Positions 29,405 to 38,631 of a DNA stretch of 64,000 bases are shown one piece after another. Under the pieces are notes generated by a model. The model worked only from the letters and a program-made list of their open reading frames with translations, was not told the DNA's origin and did not search any database. Every line of letters starts with the position of its first letter. Position 1 is the first letter of the stretch. The translations under genes and the position numbers were made by a program. The DNA comes from Marivita geojedonensis (GTDB lineage: Bacteria > Pseudomonadota > Alphaproteobacteria > Rhodobacterales > Rhodobacteraceae), in NCBI RefSeq assembly GCF_002115805.1, contig NZ_JFKC01000001.1, positions 248,001 to 312,000 on the forward strand, written 5' to 3'.

Positions 29405-30595
29405 CTAGCCCTCGCCCTTTTCGATCCTGCGGCCCGAATTGCGGGCCATGCGTTCGAGGGCGCGGCTTATGGCAGAAAGATCAGTCCGCAGTTCCGCCAT
29501 GGTTTCCTGACGTCCGGCCGCCACTTCTTCGAGGATCCGCAACATCTGAACGTCGATGGATCGCAGCCGCATGCGGCTCTCGGCATCAAGCCCCTCATTC
29601 TCGGACTTGTGGGTCAAAACATCGATCAGACGGTCCTGACTGTCCGCGATGCGCGCAAATGCCGTCGCACTCGGTGCGGTGGCCTCCATTCGTTCGGTCA
29701 TCCGTTCAAGCGTATCGCTCAACTGACCCAGCTTGTCCTCAACCTCTGACCGACCTTCTTCGGACCGCGCAAACAGGAGCTGCAGCGCCTCCATCTGTTC
29801 GACCATCTGATCAAGGATGACCCCGGCGGTTCCCATGTCTCCGCCGCCCTCGGCCTCACCACTCGAAAACCCGAGTTTGGTGATGGAGCTCAGCCATTCC
29901 TCAAGTTCACGGTAGAACCTGTTTTGACCATGACCCGCGAAAAGTTCGAGCAGACCGACAACCAGCGATCCCGCGAGCCCAAGCAGCGACGACGCAAAGG
30001 CGACCCCCATTCCGGACAGTTGGCTGTCCAGCCCGTTCATCAGCCGTGCAAATACCTCAACCCCGCTCTCGCCATCTTCGGGCGCGAGGCCCCGGATCGT
30101 ATCGACCAGCGCCGGTACGGTCGTCGCCAAGCCGTAGAAGGTGCCCAGCAGACCAAGAAAGATCAGAAGATTGACGATATAGCGCGTGATCTCCCGCGCT
30201 TCGTCGATCCGCGTCGCAACCGAGTCGAGGATCGATCGCGTCGAAGTTGTATTGATCTGCATCCGCTTGCCGCGCGACCGCAGCAGGGTTGCAAGCGGAG
30301 CCAGCAGAAGAGGCGCTTTGCTTTGAATTCCGCTTTCGCGCTCCTGAGCGAAATGCTCGATCCAGCGCACGGATTGGATCAATTGCCAGACCTGCCAGAA
30401 ACAGGCGACAACCCCGATGCCAAAGACAAACAGAATGAAGCCGTTCAGATACGGGTTCGCCTCGAACACCGGCAACACCCGCGGCAGTGCAAGAAAACCG
30501 CCAGCGCCTGTGAGCCCCAGAACGAGGAGCATCATCAGCACCTGTCGGACAGGTTGAGAAAACTGTGGCTCGGCCTCGATGTCCGGCTGATCCAT
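29405..30595 (-). CDS. MotA/TolQ/ExbB-like proton-channel protein
   Basis: 396 residues. Four transmembrane segments at about 17-39, 50-72, 139-161 and 196-220. The last two carry the family signature NLLIFLGLLGTFYGLATTVP and GMGVAFASSLLGLAGSLVVG. A cytoplasmic loop lies at 73-138. The C-terminal 170 residues are helical, probably coiled-coil, and cytoplasmic (ILDQMVEQMEALQLLF onward). It is expected to form the ion-conducting pentamer around the downstream MotB/OmpA-like dimer. It is more like the ExbB/ZorA branch than flagellar MotA in lacking MotA's large loop. It is the first gene of a two-gene operon. Confidence 0.88.
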   Translation of the reverse strand: MDQPDIEAEPQFSQPVRQVLMMLLVLGLTGAGGFLALPRVLPVFEANPYLNGFILFVFGIGVVACFWQVWQLIQSVRWIEHFAQERESGIQSKAPLLLAPLATLLRSRGKRMQINTTSTRSILDSVATRIDEAREITRYIVNLLIFLGLLGTFYGLATTVPALVDTIRGLAPEDGESGVEVFARLMNGLDSQLSGMGVAFASSLLGLAGSLVVGLLELFAGHGQNRFYRELEEWLSSITKLGFSSGEAEGGGDMGTAGVILDQMVEQMEALQLLFARSEEGRSEVEDKLGQLSDTLERMTERMEATAPSATAFARIADSQDRLIDVLTHKSENEGLDAESRMRLRSIDVQMLRILEEVAAGRQETMAELRTDLSAISRALERMARNSGRRIEKGEG

Positions 30596-30667
30596 GCGGA
30601 CAGTTCCTGACGCGTTTCTTGTTGTTCGTCGCAGACTTTAGGCGGTTCGCCGCCAATCGCCAAGCGG

Positions 30668-31198
30668 TTAAGCGATCAGGGCACGTACACGTGCGCAGAG
30701 CCAGTCCAACTCTGCATCCGGAATGCCCAATTCTGCCAGATGTGCCGCCGTATTGAACAGGTACTCGCTGTTCGGACCACGCCCGCCAACAGCCCGTGCG
30801 ATGATCTGGGCCTGCTCCTCAAGCTCAAGCGCGCCGCAGTATTGGACATGGTCAGGATCAATCACGTAGGTGACGGCGAGTTCCTCGCGGCCATCTGCAA
30901 ACCGAATGGGCAGAATCTTTTCCAGATAGGCAGAAGACACCAGTTCGCGTTCGCGCAGATACGCCATCGTTGCATCGAGTTCTTCTTCATGCATCTGCAT
31001 CGCCAGCCCGTCGCACCCCGCTTCCGGATGCGCGTCGAGCGCCAGCACAAGACCGGGATCCTCTTCAGTTCCGCGATGGTGGATCGATCTCATACAGAAA
31101 CTCCGCGCATATCCATCCAGCCGCGCGTGCACTGTCTCCACCGGGGTAAACCCGGGGTTCCAAAGAAGCGATCCGTAACCGAAAACCCAATGTGTCAT
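30668..31198 (-). CDS. ChaC-type gamma-glutamylcyclotransferase
   Basis: 176 residues. The substrate-binding motif VFGYGSLLWNPGF opens the protein. RSIHHRGTEEDPGLVLALD follows, and the catalytic Glu falls in the conserved YLREREL region. NSEYLFNTAAHLAELGI is the usual C-terminal pattern. ChaC enzymes split glutathione into 5-oxoproline and Cys-Gly. It is a single gene, divergent from the DUF2125 gene. Confidence 0.93.
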   Translation of the reverse strand: MTHWVFGYGSLLWNPGFTPVETVHARLDGYARSFCMRSIHHRGTEEDPGLVLALDAHPEAGCDGLAMQMHEEELDATMAYLRERELVSSAYLEKILPIRFADGREELAVTYVIDPDHVQYCGALELEEQAQIIARAVGGRGPNSEYLFNTAAHLAELGIPDAELDWLCARVRALIA

Positions 31199-31264
31199 GA
31201 TACTGGTCCTGCCGTCATGCAGGCGGTAAACACCAAAGGCGCGGCAGACAAAAGGGGTGTCCGA

Positions 31265-32239
31265 GTGAAACGTCTACTGGCTGTGATCCTCGCAGCGGCA
31301 GTTCTTTATAGTGGCTGGTGGATCTATGCCGCTCAGGACATGCGCAGGGGCCTTGAGGATTGGTTCGAAGATCAGCGCAACTCTTCCTGGCAAGCCACAT
31401 TCTCAGATCTCAGTGTGCGCGGTTTTCCAAATCGTACCGATGCAACAGTCACCGACCCTCTGCTGCTGTCGCCGGACGGTACAATCGGATGGCGTGCACC
31501 TTTCCTGCAAATCCTTGGCCTGAGTTACAAACACGGGCACGTTATAGTCGTACCTTCGGACACACAGACTCTGACCACACCTGATGGCGAGATTGGTCTC
31601 TCTTCGGACGGCTTGCGCGCAAGCGTGATTTTCGAAGATCAAACAGTCTTGCGCAGCAACCTTGAGGCGATGGTTCTCAATCTGACGGGACCCGAGCGCG
31701 CGGTTGCGATGGCCGGTGTTTCGGCGGCGCTGGAAAAGACGGACACCGCGCCCGGCGCATATCGCGCGGCAGTCTCGGTCGAAAGCATCGCCGTATCCCC
31801 GTCCAACGTGACCACGAATATGGGGCCCGACTCGCTCGCCTCTCTGAGGGCAGAAATGGATCTCGTATTTGATACCCCGCTTCGCATAGATGGTCTGACT
31901 GATGCGCCTCCCCCACGCGACATAACCCTGCAGAGGTCCGAGATCACCTATGGATCCGTGACCTTCAAACTCACCGGGTCAGCCAGCTTTGACATGCAGG
32001 GCCGCGCCACGGGAGAGGTCAATATTGCCGCGGAAAACTGGCGCGATGCAATCGAGGCTGCCCGCAATCGGGGGGATCTGCCGCCTGCATTGTCGGAAGG
32101 ACTGATCGATCTGCTTTCGATGCTGTCCAGCCTGAGCGGCGCGCGCGATGCGTTGGATGTGACACTCGGATTGGATCGCGGCACAGTCCTGATCGGCCCG
32201 ATCCCGATTGGAACCTTACCGCCTCTGCAATGGCGCTGA
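31265..32239 (+). CDS. DUF2125 family protein, exported or membrane-anchored
   Basis: 324 residues from GTG 31265 (KRLLAVILAAAVLYSGWWIY), with AAAGGGG about 9 bases upstream; an ATG at 31217 would add 16 polar residues before the membrane segment and is less likely. One N-terminal hydrophobic segment (about 3-22) is followed by a beta-rich body (LSVRGFPNRTDATVTDPLLL, VFKLTGSASF-like repeats, GPIPIGTLPPLQW at the end). This is the DUF2125 pattern of alphaproteobacteria, AsmA-like in appearance and of unknown function. It lies 54 bases before the M20 peptidase gene. Confidence 0.82.
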   Translation: MKRLLAVILAAAVLYSGWWIYAAQDMRRGLEDWFEDQRNSSWQATFSDLSVRGFPNRTDATVTDPLLLSPDGTIGWRAPFLQILGLSYKHGHVIVVPSDTQTLTTPDGEIGLSSDGLRASVIFEDQTVLRSNLEAMVLNLTGPERAVAMAGVSAALEKTDTAPGAYRAAVSVESIAVSPSNVTTNMGPDSLASLRAEMDLVFDTPLRIDGLTDAPPPRDITLQRSEITYGSVTFKLTGSASFDMQGRATGEVNIAAENWRDAIEAARNRGDLPPALSEGLIDLLSMLSSLSGARDALDVTLGLDRGTVLIGPIPIGTLPPLQWR

Positions 32240-32293
32240 GCCTTGCCAAGCCCGCACTGCGCCGCAACACTGGTGCCAAATTCGAGGTGAGAC

Positions 32294-33568
32294 ATGGCAG
32301 ACGGGCTTTTCCAACGGATCGACAACGCGCGCGATGACCTGATCGCACTGACGCAGGAGCTGATCCGCATTCCAACGCTCAACCCGCCCGGTGAGAACTA
32401 CGCCGCGATCTGCGATCTGCTCGATACCCGCCTGTCCCACGCCGGGTTCGATACCACTTGGGTGCGCGCAGAAGGCGCTCCCGGCGACAGTGACCGCTAT
32501 CCCCGCTGGAATCTGGTCGCGCGACACGAAGGCTCGCGCCCCGGCGAATGCGTTCACTTTAACTCCCACACCGATGTCGTCGAAGTCGGCCACGGCTGGA
32601 CCCGAGATCCGTTTGGCGGCGCGGTCGAGGACGACAGGATTTACGGTCGTGGCGCCTGCGACATGAAAGGCGGCCTCGCCACCTCCATCATCGCCGCCGA
32701 AGCTTTCATCGCCGAACATCCCGACTATGCTGGCGCGATCGAAATCAGCGGCACCGCCGACGAGGAATCCGGTGGCTATGGCGGTGTGGCCCATCTGGCC
32801 CAACAGGGATGGTTCGACCCCAAGCGCGTTCAGCATGTCATCATCCCCGAACCGCTGAACAAGGACCGTATCTGCCTTGGGCACCGGGGTGGATGGTGGG
32901 CCGAGATCGAAACCAAGGGCGAAATCGCCCACGGCTCCATGCCGTTTCTCGGCGTCTGCGCCGTGCGCCACATGGGTGCCGTTCTGCAGGCTTTTGAGGA
33001 AACCCTCTACCCGGCCATGGCCTCCCGCTGGACGGAAATGCCCGTCGTCCCTGAAGGCGCACGTCAGTCCACGATGAACATAAACTCCATTCACGGCGGC
33101 CAGCCCGAACAGGCCAGCGACTATACCGGCCTGCCCGCCCATTGCGTGCCCGACAGTTGCCGCATCGTGATCGACCGCCGCTTTCTTATGGAAGAACCCA
33201 TCGAAGCCGTCCGGCAAGAGGTGATCGACCTGCTCGAAGACCTCAAGGCACGGCGCGAAAACTTCGATTACGAAATCCGCGAGATCAACCGCGTGATCCC
33301 GTCAATGACCGACAAGACCGCGCCCATCGTCACAACCGTCCATGACGCGATCCACGCAGTGCTGGGGCAAGACCCCACTTACGTCGCCTCACCGGGCAGC
33401 TATGACCAGAAACACATCGACCGGATCGGCAAGCTGAAGAACTGCATCGCCTATGGACCCGGTGTTCTGGAACTGGCACACAAACCCGATGAATGGGTCG
33501 GGATCACCGATATGCTCGACAGCGCCAAGGTCATGGCCCGCAGCCTCGAAACCCTGCTGCTGCCCTGA
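32294..33568 (+). CDS. M20 family metallopeptidase (ArgE/DapE-type)
   Basis: 424 residues. The metal-binding core is present: VHFNSHTDVVEVG (first His and Asp), then RIYGRGACDMKGGLAT (bridging Asp), SGTADEESGGYGG (catalytic Glu pair), and EPLNKDRICLGHRGG. KGEIAHGSMPFLGVCAV belongs to the dimerisation lid. It hydrolyses N-acyl amino acids or related amides. Length and motifs fit the acetylornithine deacetylase / succinyl-diaminopimelate desuccinylase group, but conserved positions alone do not separate ArgE from DapE, so no symbol is given. Single gene, convergent with panC. Confidence 0.9.
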   Translation: MADGLFQRIDNARDDLIALTQELIRIPTLNPPGENYAAICDLLDTRLSHAGFDTTWVRAEGAPGDSDRYPRWNLVARHEGSRPGECVHFNSHTDVVEVGHGWTRDPFGGAVEDDRIYGRGACDMKGGLATSIIAAEAFIAEHPDYAGAIEISGTADEESGGYGGVAHLAQQGWFDPKRVQHVIIPEPLNKDRICLGHRGGWWAEIETKGEIAHGSMPFLGVCAVRHMGAVLQAFEETLYPAMASRWTEMPVVPEGARQSTMNINSIHGGQPEQASDYTGLPAHCVPDSCRIVIDRRFLMEEPIEAVRQEVIDLLEDLKARRENFDYEIREINRVIPSMTDKTAPIVTTVHDAIHAVLGQDPTYVASPGSYDQKHIDRIGKLKNCIAYGPGVLELAHKPDEWVGITDMLDSAKVMARSLETLLLP

Positions 33569-33592
33569 TCTTCTCGGTTTTCAAAATACGCC

Positions 33593-33651
33593 GGGGCAGC
33601 GCCCCAACCGTTTCCGTCAACAGAAACGTGATCCTGCATCGACGCAGGATC
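33593..33651. repeat. Two hairpins between convergent genes
   Basis: GGGGC-AGC-GCCCC (33593-33605) and GATCCTGC-N6-GCAGGATC (33630-33651) lie in the 89-base gap between the M20 gene and panC. The preceding text TTTTCAAAATACGCCGGGGC looks like a dispersed intergenic repeat unit of this bacterial group. The pair probably also ends transcription from both sides. Confidence 0.4.
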
Positions 33652-33657
33652 GCTCTC

Positions 33658-34500
33658 TCACACCGCGATATTGTCGATCAACCGCACCCCGGCCAGCCAC
33701 GCCGCCGCAAAAAGCCGCGACGGAACGTCGGACCGCTCCAGTAGAGCCAAACCGTCCGCCGCCCTCAGCTCGAGGTAATCCACCCCGGTGAATCCGGCGG
33801 TCTCCAACCGCGCCAAGGCATCCGGCAGGACTTCCGACATCGCCGCACCACCGCGCAAGGCGTCCGCCATACCCTCCATCACCTCGTTCAAGACCGGCGC
33901 ATAGACACGCGCACGATCCGACAGCAGCAGGTTGCGGGACGACATCGCCAGCCCATCCTCTTCGCGGATTGTCGGGCAGCCGATCACTTCAACCGGAATG
34001 TCGAGATCAGCCGCCATCCGGGTGACCACCTGCAATTGCTGGTAGTCTTTCTCGCCAAAAAACGCTTTGTCCGCCTGCGTCTGAAGGAACAGCTTAGCCA
34101 CCACCGTGGCCACGCCCTCGAAATGCCCGGGCCGCGATGTGCCGCAAAGACAATTGGTGAGCCCAGTCACTGAAACGGTTGTCCCAAAACATTCGGGATA
34201 CATCTGGTCGCCATCCGGCACCCAGATCGCATCCACGTCGAACCGTTCAAGCTTGCGCGCATCCGCCTCCTCGGTGCGGGGGTAGTTGGCTAAGTCTTCG
34301 GGATTGTTGAACTGCTTCGGATTGACGAAGATCGTCACGATCACCCGGTCACAGACCGCCTTGGCCGCGGCGACAAGGCTCAGATGCCCGTCATGCAGCG
34401 CGCCCATGGTCGGGACGACGCCCACAACCTCGCCCGCCCGTTTCCACGGAGTCACCATTTCGCGCAGCAGCGCTTTGTCCCGCACGATTGGAGCGATCAC
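33658..34500 (-). CDS. panC: Pantothenate synthetase
   Basis: 280 residues starting with GTG 34500, overlapping the panB stop (GTGA). The ATP-binding motif is [54 protein letters not shown] and [13 protein letters not shown] are the standard pantoate and beta-alanine pocket motifs. It joins pantoate to beta-alanine in pantothenate (coenzyme A) synthesis. It is translationally coupled to panB. Confidence 0.97.
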   Translation of the reverse strand: MIAPIVRDKALLREMVTPWKRAGEVVGVVPTMGALHDGHLSLVAAAKAVCDRVIVTIFVNPKQFNNPEDLANYPRTEEADARKLERFDVDAIWVPDGDQMYPECFGTTVSVTGLTNCLCGTSRPGHFEGVATVVAKLFLQTQADKAFFGEKDYQQLQVVTRMAADLDIPVEVIGCPTIREEDGLAMSSRNLLLSDRARVYAPVLNEVMEGMADALRGGAAMSEVLPDALARLETAGFTGVDYLELRAADGLALLERSDVPSRLFAAAWLAGVRLIDNIAV

Positions 34501-35330
34501 GACTTGGCCTCCGGTGCAGCGTCTGCGAACACATGTTCGTCTGCGGGGAAAGCCCGAGTCCGCACCTCTTCGGCATAAGCCGCGACAGCAGCCTCGGCCT
34601 GCTCGCCCAGAGTGGCATAGCGTTTGACGAATTTGGGTTTGAACCTGGTGAAGAGCCCCAACATGTCATCGACCACCAGGACCTGCCCATCGCATCCCGC
34701 CGACGCGCCGATGCCGATGGTTGGGATTGGCACTTCGGCCGTGATCCGGCCTGCCAGCGTCTGCGGCACCTTCTCCAACACAACGGCAAAGGCCCCTGCC
34801 GCAGCCACCGCCTGCGCATCCGCCAGCAACCGCGCGCCTGCCGAACCGCGTCCCTGCACCTTGTATCCCCCAAGCGTGTTGATCGACTGCGGTGTGAGAC
34901 CGATATGCGCCATCACCGGGATACCGCGGGCCACCAGAAACGCGATGGTCTCGGCCATGCCCTGCCCCCCTTCCAGCTTGACCGCACCCGCGCCGGTCTC
35001 CGCCATGATCCGCGCCGCGTTCCGAAATGCCTGCTGTGGGCTTTCCTCGTAGGATCCGAACGGCATGTCGACGACCATCATCGCCCGCTGCAAGCCGCGC
35101 TTCACCGCCTGCCCATGCAGAATCATCATCTCAATGGTGACGCCCAGCGTCGAAGGCAGGCCGTGCAGCACCATGCCCACACTGTCACCGACCAGCACGA
35201 AGTCGCAATGCGCATCCATCAACTCGGCCATCGGCGTGGTATAGGCTGTCAGACTGACGATGGGTGTCCCGCCTTTGCGCGCACGGATATCGTCGGGCAA
35301 GGGGGCAGTCTTTCGGGCGGTGGCGCTCAT
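34497..35330 (-). CDS. panB: 3-methyl-2-oxobutanoate hydroxymethyltransferase
   Basis: 277 residues. The TIM-barrel motifs are [70 protein letters not shown], and [18 protein letters not shown]. It makes ketopantoate from 2-oxoisovalerate and methylene-tetrahydrofolate. GAGGAGA lies just before ATG 35330. It is the first gene of panBC; the last 25 residues ([15 protein letters not shown]) are longer than in E. coli. Confidence 0.97.
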   Translation of the reverse strand: MSATARKTAPLPDDIRARKGGTPIVSLTAYTTPMAELMDAHCDFVLVGDSVGMVLHGLPSTLGVTIEMMILHGQAVKRGLQRAMMVVDMPFGSYEESPQQAFRNAARIMAETGAGAVKLEGGQGMAETIAFLVARGIPVMAHIGLTPQSINTLGGYKVQGRGSAGARLLADAQAVAAAGAFAVVLEKVPQTLAGRITAEVPIPTIGIGASAGCDGQVLVVDDMLGLFTRFKPKFVKRYATLGEQAEAAVAAYAEEVRTRAFPADEHVFADAAPEAKS

Positions 35331-35466
35331 ATGGCGTCTCCTCTGGGGTCATTTCTGCGCGCGCATCTAGCAAGCGCGGCCAACCTCCGCACTGCGCAAA
35401 TTGCAGCATGTGCTTGATTGCAGGACGATTCGCGCGGACAGTGAGGACAACAACAGGAGGGACACC

Positions 35467-36942
35467 ATGACACATCACTTCCTTCGGGGCGTTGCCCTTG
35501 CGGCGCTTCTTTCGGCGCCTGCGATGGCGCAGCAGACCGACCTCACCATCGCTCTGCAACTCGAACCACCACATCTTGATCCAACAAGCGCGGCCGCCGG
35601 GGCGATTGACTCCGTGCTTTACTCCAACGTCTTCGAAGGGCTGACGCGCTTCATGTCTGACGGGTCCGTGGTGGCCGGTCTCGCCGAAAGCTGGGAGATC
35701 AGCGACGACGGCACGACCTACACGTTCAAGCTGCGCGATGGCGTGACGTTCCACGATGGCACCACAATGGATGCCGAGGACGTGAAATTCACGCTGGACC
35801 GCGCCCGCGCCGAAGACAGCGCCAATGCGCAAAAGGCTCTTTTTGCCGGGATTTCGGAAGTCACAGTTATCGACCCGACAACGGTCGAAGTGAAACTCTC
35901 GGCCCCGGACGGCAATTTCCTGTTCAACATGGCCTGGGGCGATGCGGTGATCGTGGCCCCCGAGAGCATCGATAACATCAAGCAGACCCCGATCGGCACC
36001 GGACCATTCAAGTTTGACTCCTGGGTGCAGGGCGATCGGATCGAAATCAGCCGTAATGCCGATTACTGGGGCGACGCCCCGGCGCTCGAAGCGGCGACGT
36101 TCAAGTTCATCTCAGACCCAACCGCAGCCTTTGCTGCGATGATGGCGCAGGATATCGACGCGTTTGCAGGCTTCCCGGCGCCCGAAAACCTGCCTCAGTT
36201 CGAGGCCGATCCCCGCTTCCAGGTGCTCGTCGGCTCGACCGAAGGCGAAACGATCCTGAGCACGAACAACAAGATGCCGCCTTTGGATGACGTGCGCGTG
36301 CGCGAGGCCATCGCCCATGCGATCGACCGTCAGGCAATCATCGACGGGGCCATGTTCGGACTGGGCACCCCCATCGGCACCCATTTTGCGCCGCACAATC
36401 CCGACTACGTCGATCTGACCGCAAAATCGAATTACGACCCGGAGAAATCGAAGGCGCTCTTGGCCGAAGCCGGTTTGGCGGATGGCTTCACCACAACGCT
36501 TAAACTGCCACCGCCCTCCTACGCCCGACGCGGTGGTGAGATCATCGCAGCGCAATTGCGTGCAGTTGGGATCGAGACCGAGATCACTAATCTCGAATGG
36601 GCACAGTGGTTGGAAGAGGTGTTCCGCGGCAAGGATTTCGGCCTGACCATCATCAGCCACACCGAACCGTTCGACATCGGCATCTATGCGCGTCCGGATT
36701 ACTATTTCCAGTATGACAATCCGGCGTTCCAGGAGTTGATAACCACCCTTGGCGCCACGAGCGACCCCGCTGCGCGGTCGGACCTGCTCGCACAGGCCCA
36801 AACCATGATCGCGGACGATTACGTCAACGGCTATCTTTTCCAGCTGGCCTTCCCGACAGTTGCGGATACACGGATCAAGGGGCTCTGGCAGAACGCGCCG
36901 ACCCAGGCCACGGACCTGACCGGTGTGAGCTGGTCGGAGTAA
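35467..36942 (+). CDS. ABC transporter substrate-binding protein, family 5
   Basis: 491 residues from ATG 35467, six bases after AGGAGGG. A signal peptide runs to APAMAQQ (about residue 20). The family 5 (peptide/nickel/opine) signature is present: PPHLDPTSAAAGAIDSVLY, NVFEGLTRF, ESWEISDDGTTYTFKLRDGV, IGTGPFKFDSWVQGD, and VREAIAHAIDRQAIIDG. It should deliver a peptide-like or other oligomeric solute to an inner-membrane permease. No permease or ATPase genes follow; the next gene is a MocR regulator after a hairpin. It is therefore an orphan binding protein or its partners are elsewhere. Confidence 0.93.
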   Translation: MTHHFLRGVALAALLSAPAMAQQTDLTIALQLEPPHLDPTSAAAGAIDSVLYSNVFEGLTRFMSDGSVVAGLAESWEISDDGTTYTFKLRDGVTFHDGTTMDAEDVKFTLDRARAEDSANAQKALFAGISEVTVIDPTTVEVKLSAPDGNFLFNMAWGDAVIVAPESIDNIKQTPIGTGPFKFDSWVQGDRIEISRNADYWGDAPALEAATFKFISDPTAAFAAMMAQDIDAFAGFPAPENLPQFEADPRFQVLVGSTEGETILSTNNKMPPLDDVRVREAIAHAIDRQAIIDGAMFGLGTPIGTHFAPHNPDYVDLTAKSNYDPEKSKALLAEAGLADGFTTTLKLPPPSYARRGGEIIAAQLRAVGIETEITNLEWAQWLEEVFRGKDFGLTIISHTEPFDIGIYARPDYYFQYDNPAFQELITTLGATSDPAARSDLLAQAQTMIADDYVNGYLFQLAFPTVADTRIKGLWQNAPTQATDLTGVSWSE

Positions 36943-36959
36943 GACGCTTTACGAGTGCC

Positions 36960-36993
36960 GGCACGGATGCGGGTATTGCACCGCATCCGTGCC
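36960..36993 (+). terminator. Terminator-like hairpin after the binding-protein gene
   Basis: GGCACGGATGCGG (36960-36972) and CCGCATCCGTGCC (36981-36993) form a perfect 13-bp stem with an 8-base loop, 17 bases after the stop. The following T stretch is short (CTTTCC), so termination may be partial. Confidence 0.7.
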
Positions 36994-37161
36994 AGCTTTC
37001 CAAAGGACTTTGGAATTTAGACTTTTTGCGTTCTGAAAGACCCGCTGCAGGACGTTTCTTCGCAGTACTCCAAAACTCCGGGCTTGTAAGGGGCGACAAT
37101 GACCGCCACCTCAACGTAAGACCAGATTGCCAATCGCATGAGTCCAACATAGGGTCATGCA

Positions 37162-38631
37162 ATGCCAATCCCCGTCGAAAACTTCTTTCTCAAACCGGAC
37201 TCGAAGGGCACCCTTCAGGCGCGCATCCAGCAGATGGTCGCGGAAGGCATCCTCTCCGGGCGGTTTCGCCGGGGTGAAAAGCTGCCCTCAAGCCGCAAAC
37301 TGGCGCATCACCTCGGCGTCAGCCGGATTACCGTCACACTCGCCTATACCGAGCTTCTGGCCAACGACTACCTCACATCGCGCGGCCGCTCCGGCTATTA
37401 CGTGTCGAACGACGCGCCCGAGCCGCCGCATTTCGAAAACACCCCACGCAAAGAGGATGCCGTCGACTGGTCCCGTGCGATCGGCCAAAAATTCACCGGC
37501 GCGGTGACACTCGTCAAACCACAGGACTGGGCACAGTACCATTATCCGTTCCTTTACGGTCAGACTGACCCGCAACTCTTCGATCATGCCAACTGGCGGC
37601 TCTGTGCATTGCAAGCCTTGGGGGCAAAGGATTTTGCCGCCCTGACACGCGATTACTTCGATCAGGACGACCCGCAACTGGTCGAATTCATCCTGCGGCA
37701 CACCCTGCCGCGCCGGGGGATCACCGCAACAACCGATGAAGTACTGATCACTATGGGCGCTCAGAATGCGCTCTGGATGACCTCTCAGGTCCTGCTGACC
37801 CAGCGCCGCAACGCCGTGATCGAGAACCCCTGTTACCCGTCGCTGCGTGGTGTGCTTACCCAATCCCGATGTCATCTGAGCGCGGTCGACGTGGATGAAG
37901 ACGGGTTGCCGCCCGAAGAGATTCCGGAAAACACCGATGTGATCTTCACCACCCCCAGCCACCAATGCCCGACATCCTACACGATGCCGCTGTCCCGTCG
38001 GCAGGCGCTGCTCGAACGGGCCCGTGCGCTTGATGCGCTGATCGTTGAAGACGACTACGAATTCGAGATGGCCTATCTCAAACCTCCGATGCCCGCGCTC
38101 AAGAGCCTCGATGAGGACGGCCGGGTAATCTATGTCGGCAGCTTCTCAAAATCGCTCTTCCCGGGACTAAGGCTGGGTTATCTTGTAGGATCGGCCCCGT
38201 TCATCCGCGAAGCCCGCGCCCTGCGCGCTGCCATGCTCCGCCACCCACCGGGCCTGACACAGCGCACCACCGCGTATTTCCTGAGCCTCGGACACTATGA
38301 CAGCCTGATCCGACGGACTGGCAAAGCGCTCAACGACCGGCGCGCAATCATGGAACATGCAATCCGCAAACACGGGTTGACCATCGCCGGGAAAGGCACC
38401 TATGGCGGGTCGAGCTTCTGGATGCGCGCTCCGGATCATGTCGATTGCGAAGAACTGGCCCAGCGTCTGGCCAAGGTTGGCGTGCTGATCGAACCCGGCA
38501 CCGCATTCTTTGCCGACGACATCCCGCCGCGCAATTTCTACCGCCTCGCCTACAGCTCGATTGCCCAAGCCCGGATCGACCCGGGTGTGGCGGAAATCGC
38601 CAAGGCCATCGAGGCAACGCCTGTCACATAG
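37162..38631 (+). CDS. MocR/GntR-family regulator with aminotransferase domain
   Basis: 489 residues. The N-terminal winged helix (about 14-80) has GILSGRFRRGEKLPSSRKLA and HLGVSRITVTLAYTELLA, the GntR recognition helix. The class I aminotransferase fold (about 120-480) has YVGSFSKSLFPGLRLGYL with the PLP lysine, and FTTPSHQCPTSYTMPLSRR. MocR proteins bind PLP and usually an amine effector to control a nearby pathway (PdxR, GabR, TauR and EnuR are known examples). Which one this is cannot be told here. Its only plausible neighbour target is the upstream binding-protein gene. It overlaps the opposite FAD-enzyme gene by 8 bases. Confidence 0.92.
   Translation: MPIPVENFFLKPDSKGTLQARIQQMVAEGILSGRFRRGEKLPSSRKLAHHLGVSRITVTLAYTELLANDYLTSRGRSGYYVSNDAPEPPHFENTPRKEDAVDWSRAIGQKFTGAVTLVKPQDWAQYHYPFLYGQTDPQLFDHANWRLCALQALGAKDFAALTRDYFDQDDPQLVEFILRHTLPRRGITATTDEVLITMGAQNALWMTSQVLLTQRRNAVIENPCYPSLRGVLTQSRCHLSAVDVDEDGLPPEEIPENTDVIFTTPSHQCPTSYTMPLSRRQALLERARALDALIVEDDYEFEMAYLKPPMPALKSLDEDGRVIYVGSFSKSLFPGLRLGYLVGSAPFIREARALRAAMLRHPPGLTQRTTAYFLSLGHYDSLIRRTGKALNDRRAIMEHAIRKHGLTIAGKGTYGGSSFWMRAPDHVDCEELAQRLAKVGVLIEPGTAFFADDIPPRNFYRLAYSSIAQARIDPGVAEIAKAIEATPVT

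Noticed and set aside
27137-30595. Zorya anti-phage system
   Set aside because: The two genes resemble ZorA and ZorB in parts, but the coil is on the wrong subunit and no ZorC, ZorD or ZorE gene is near; neighbours are core genes.
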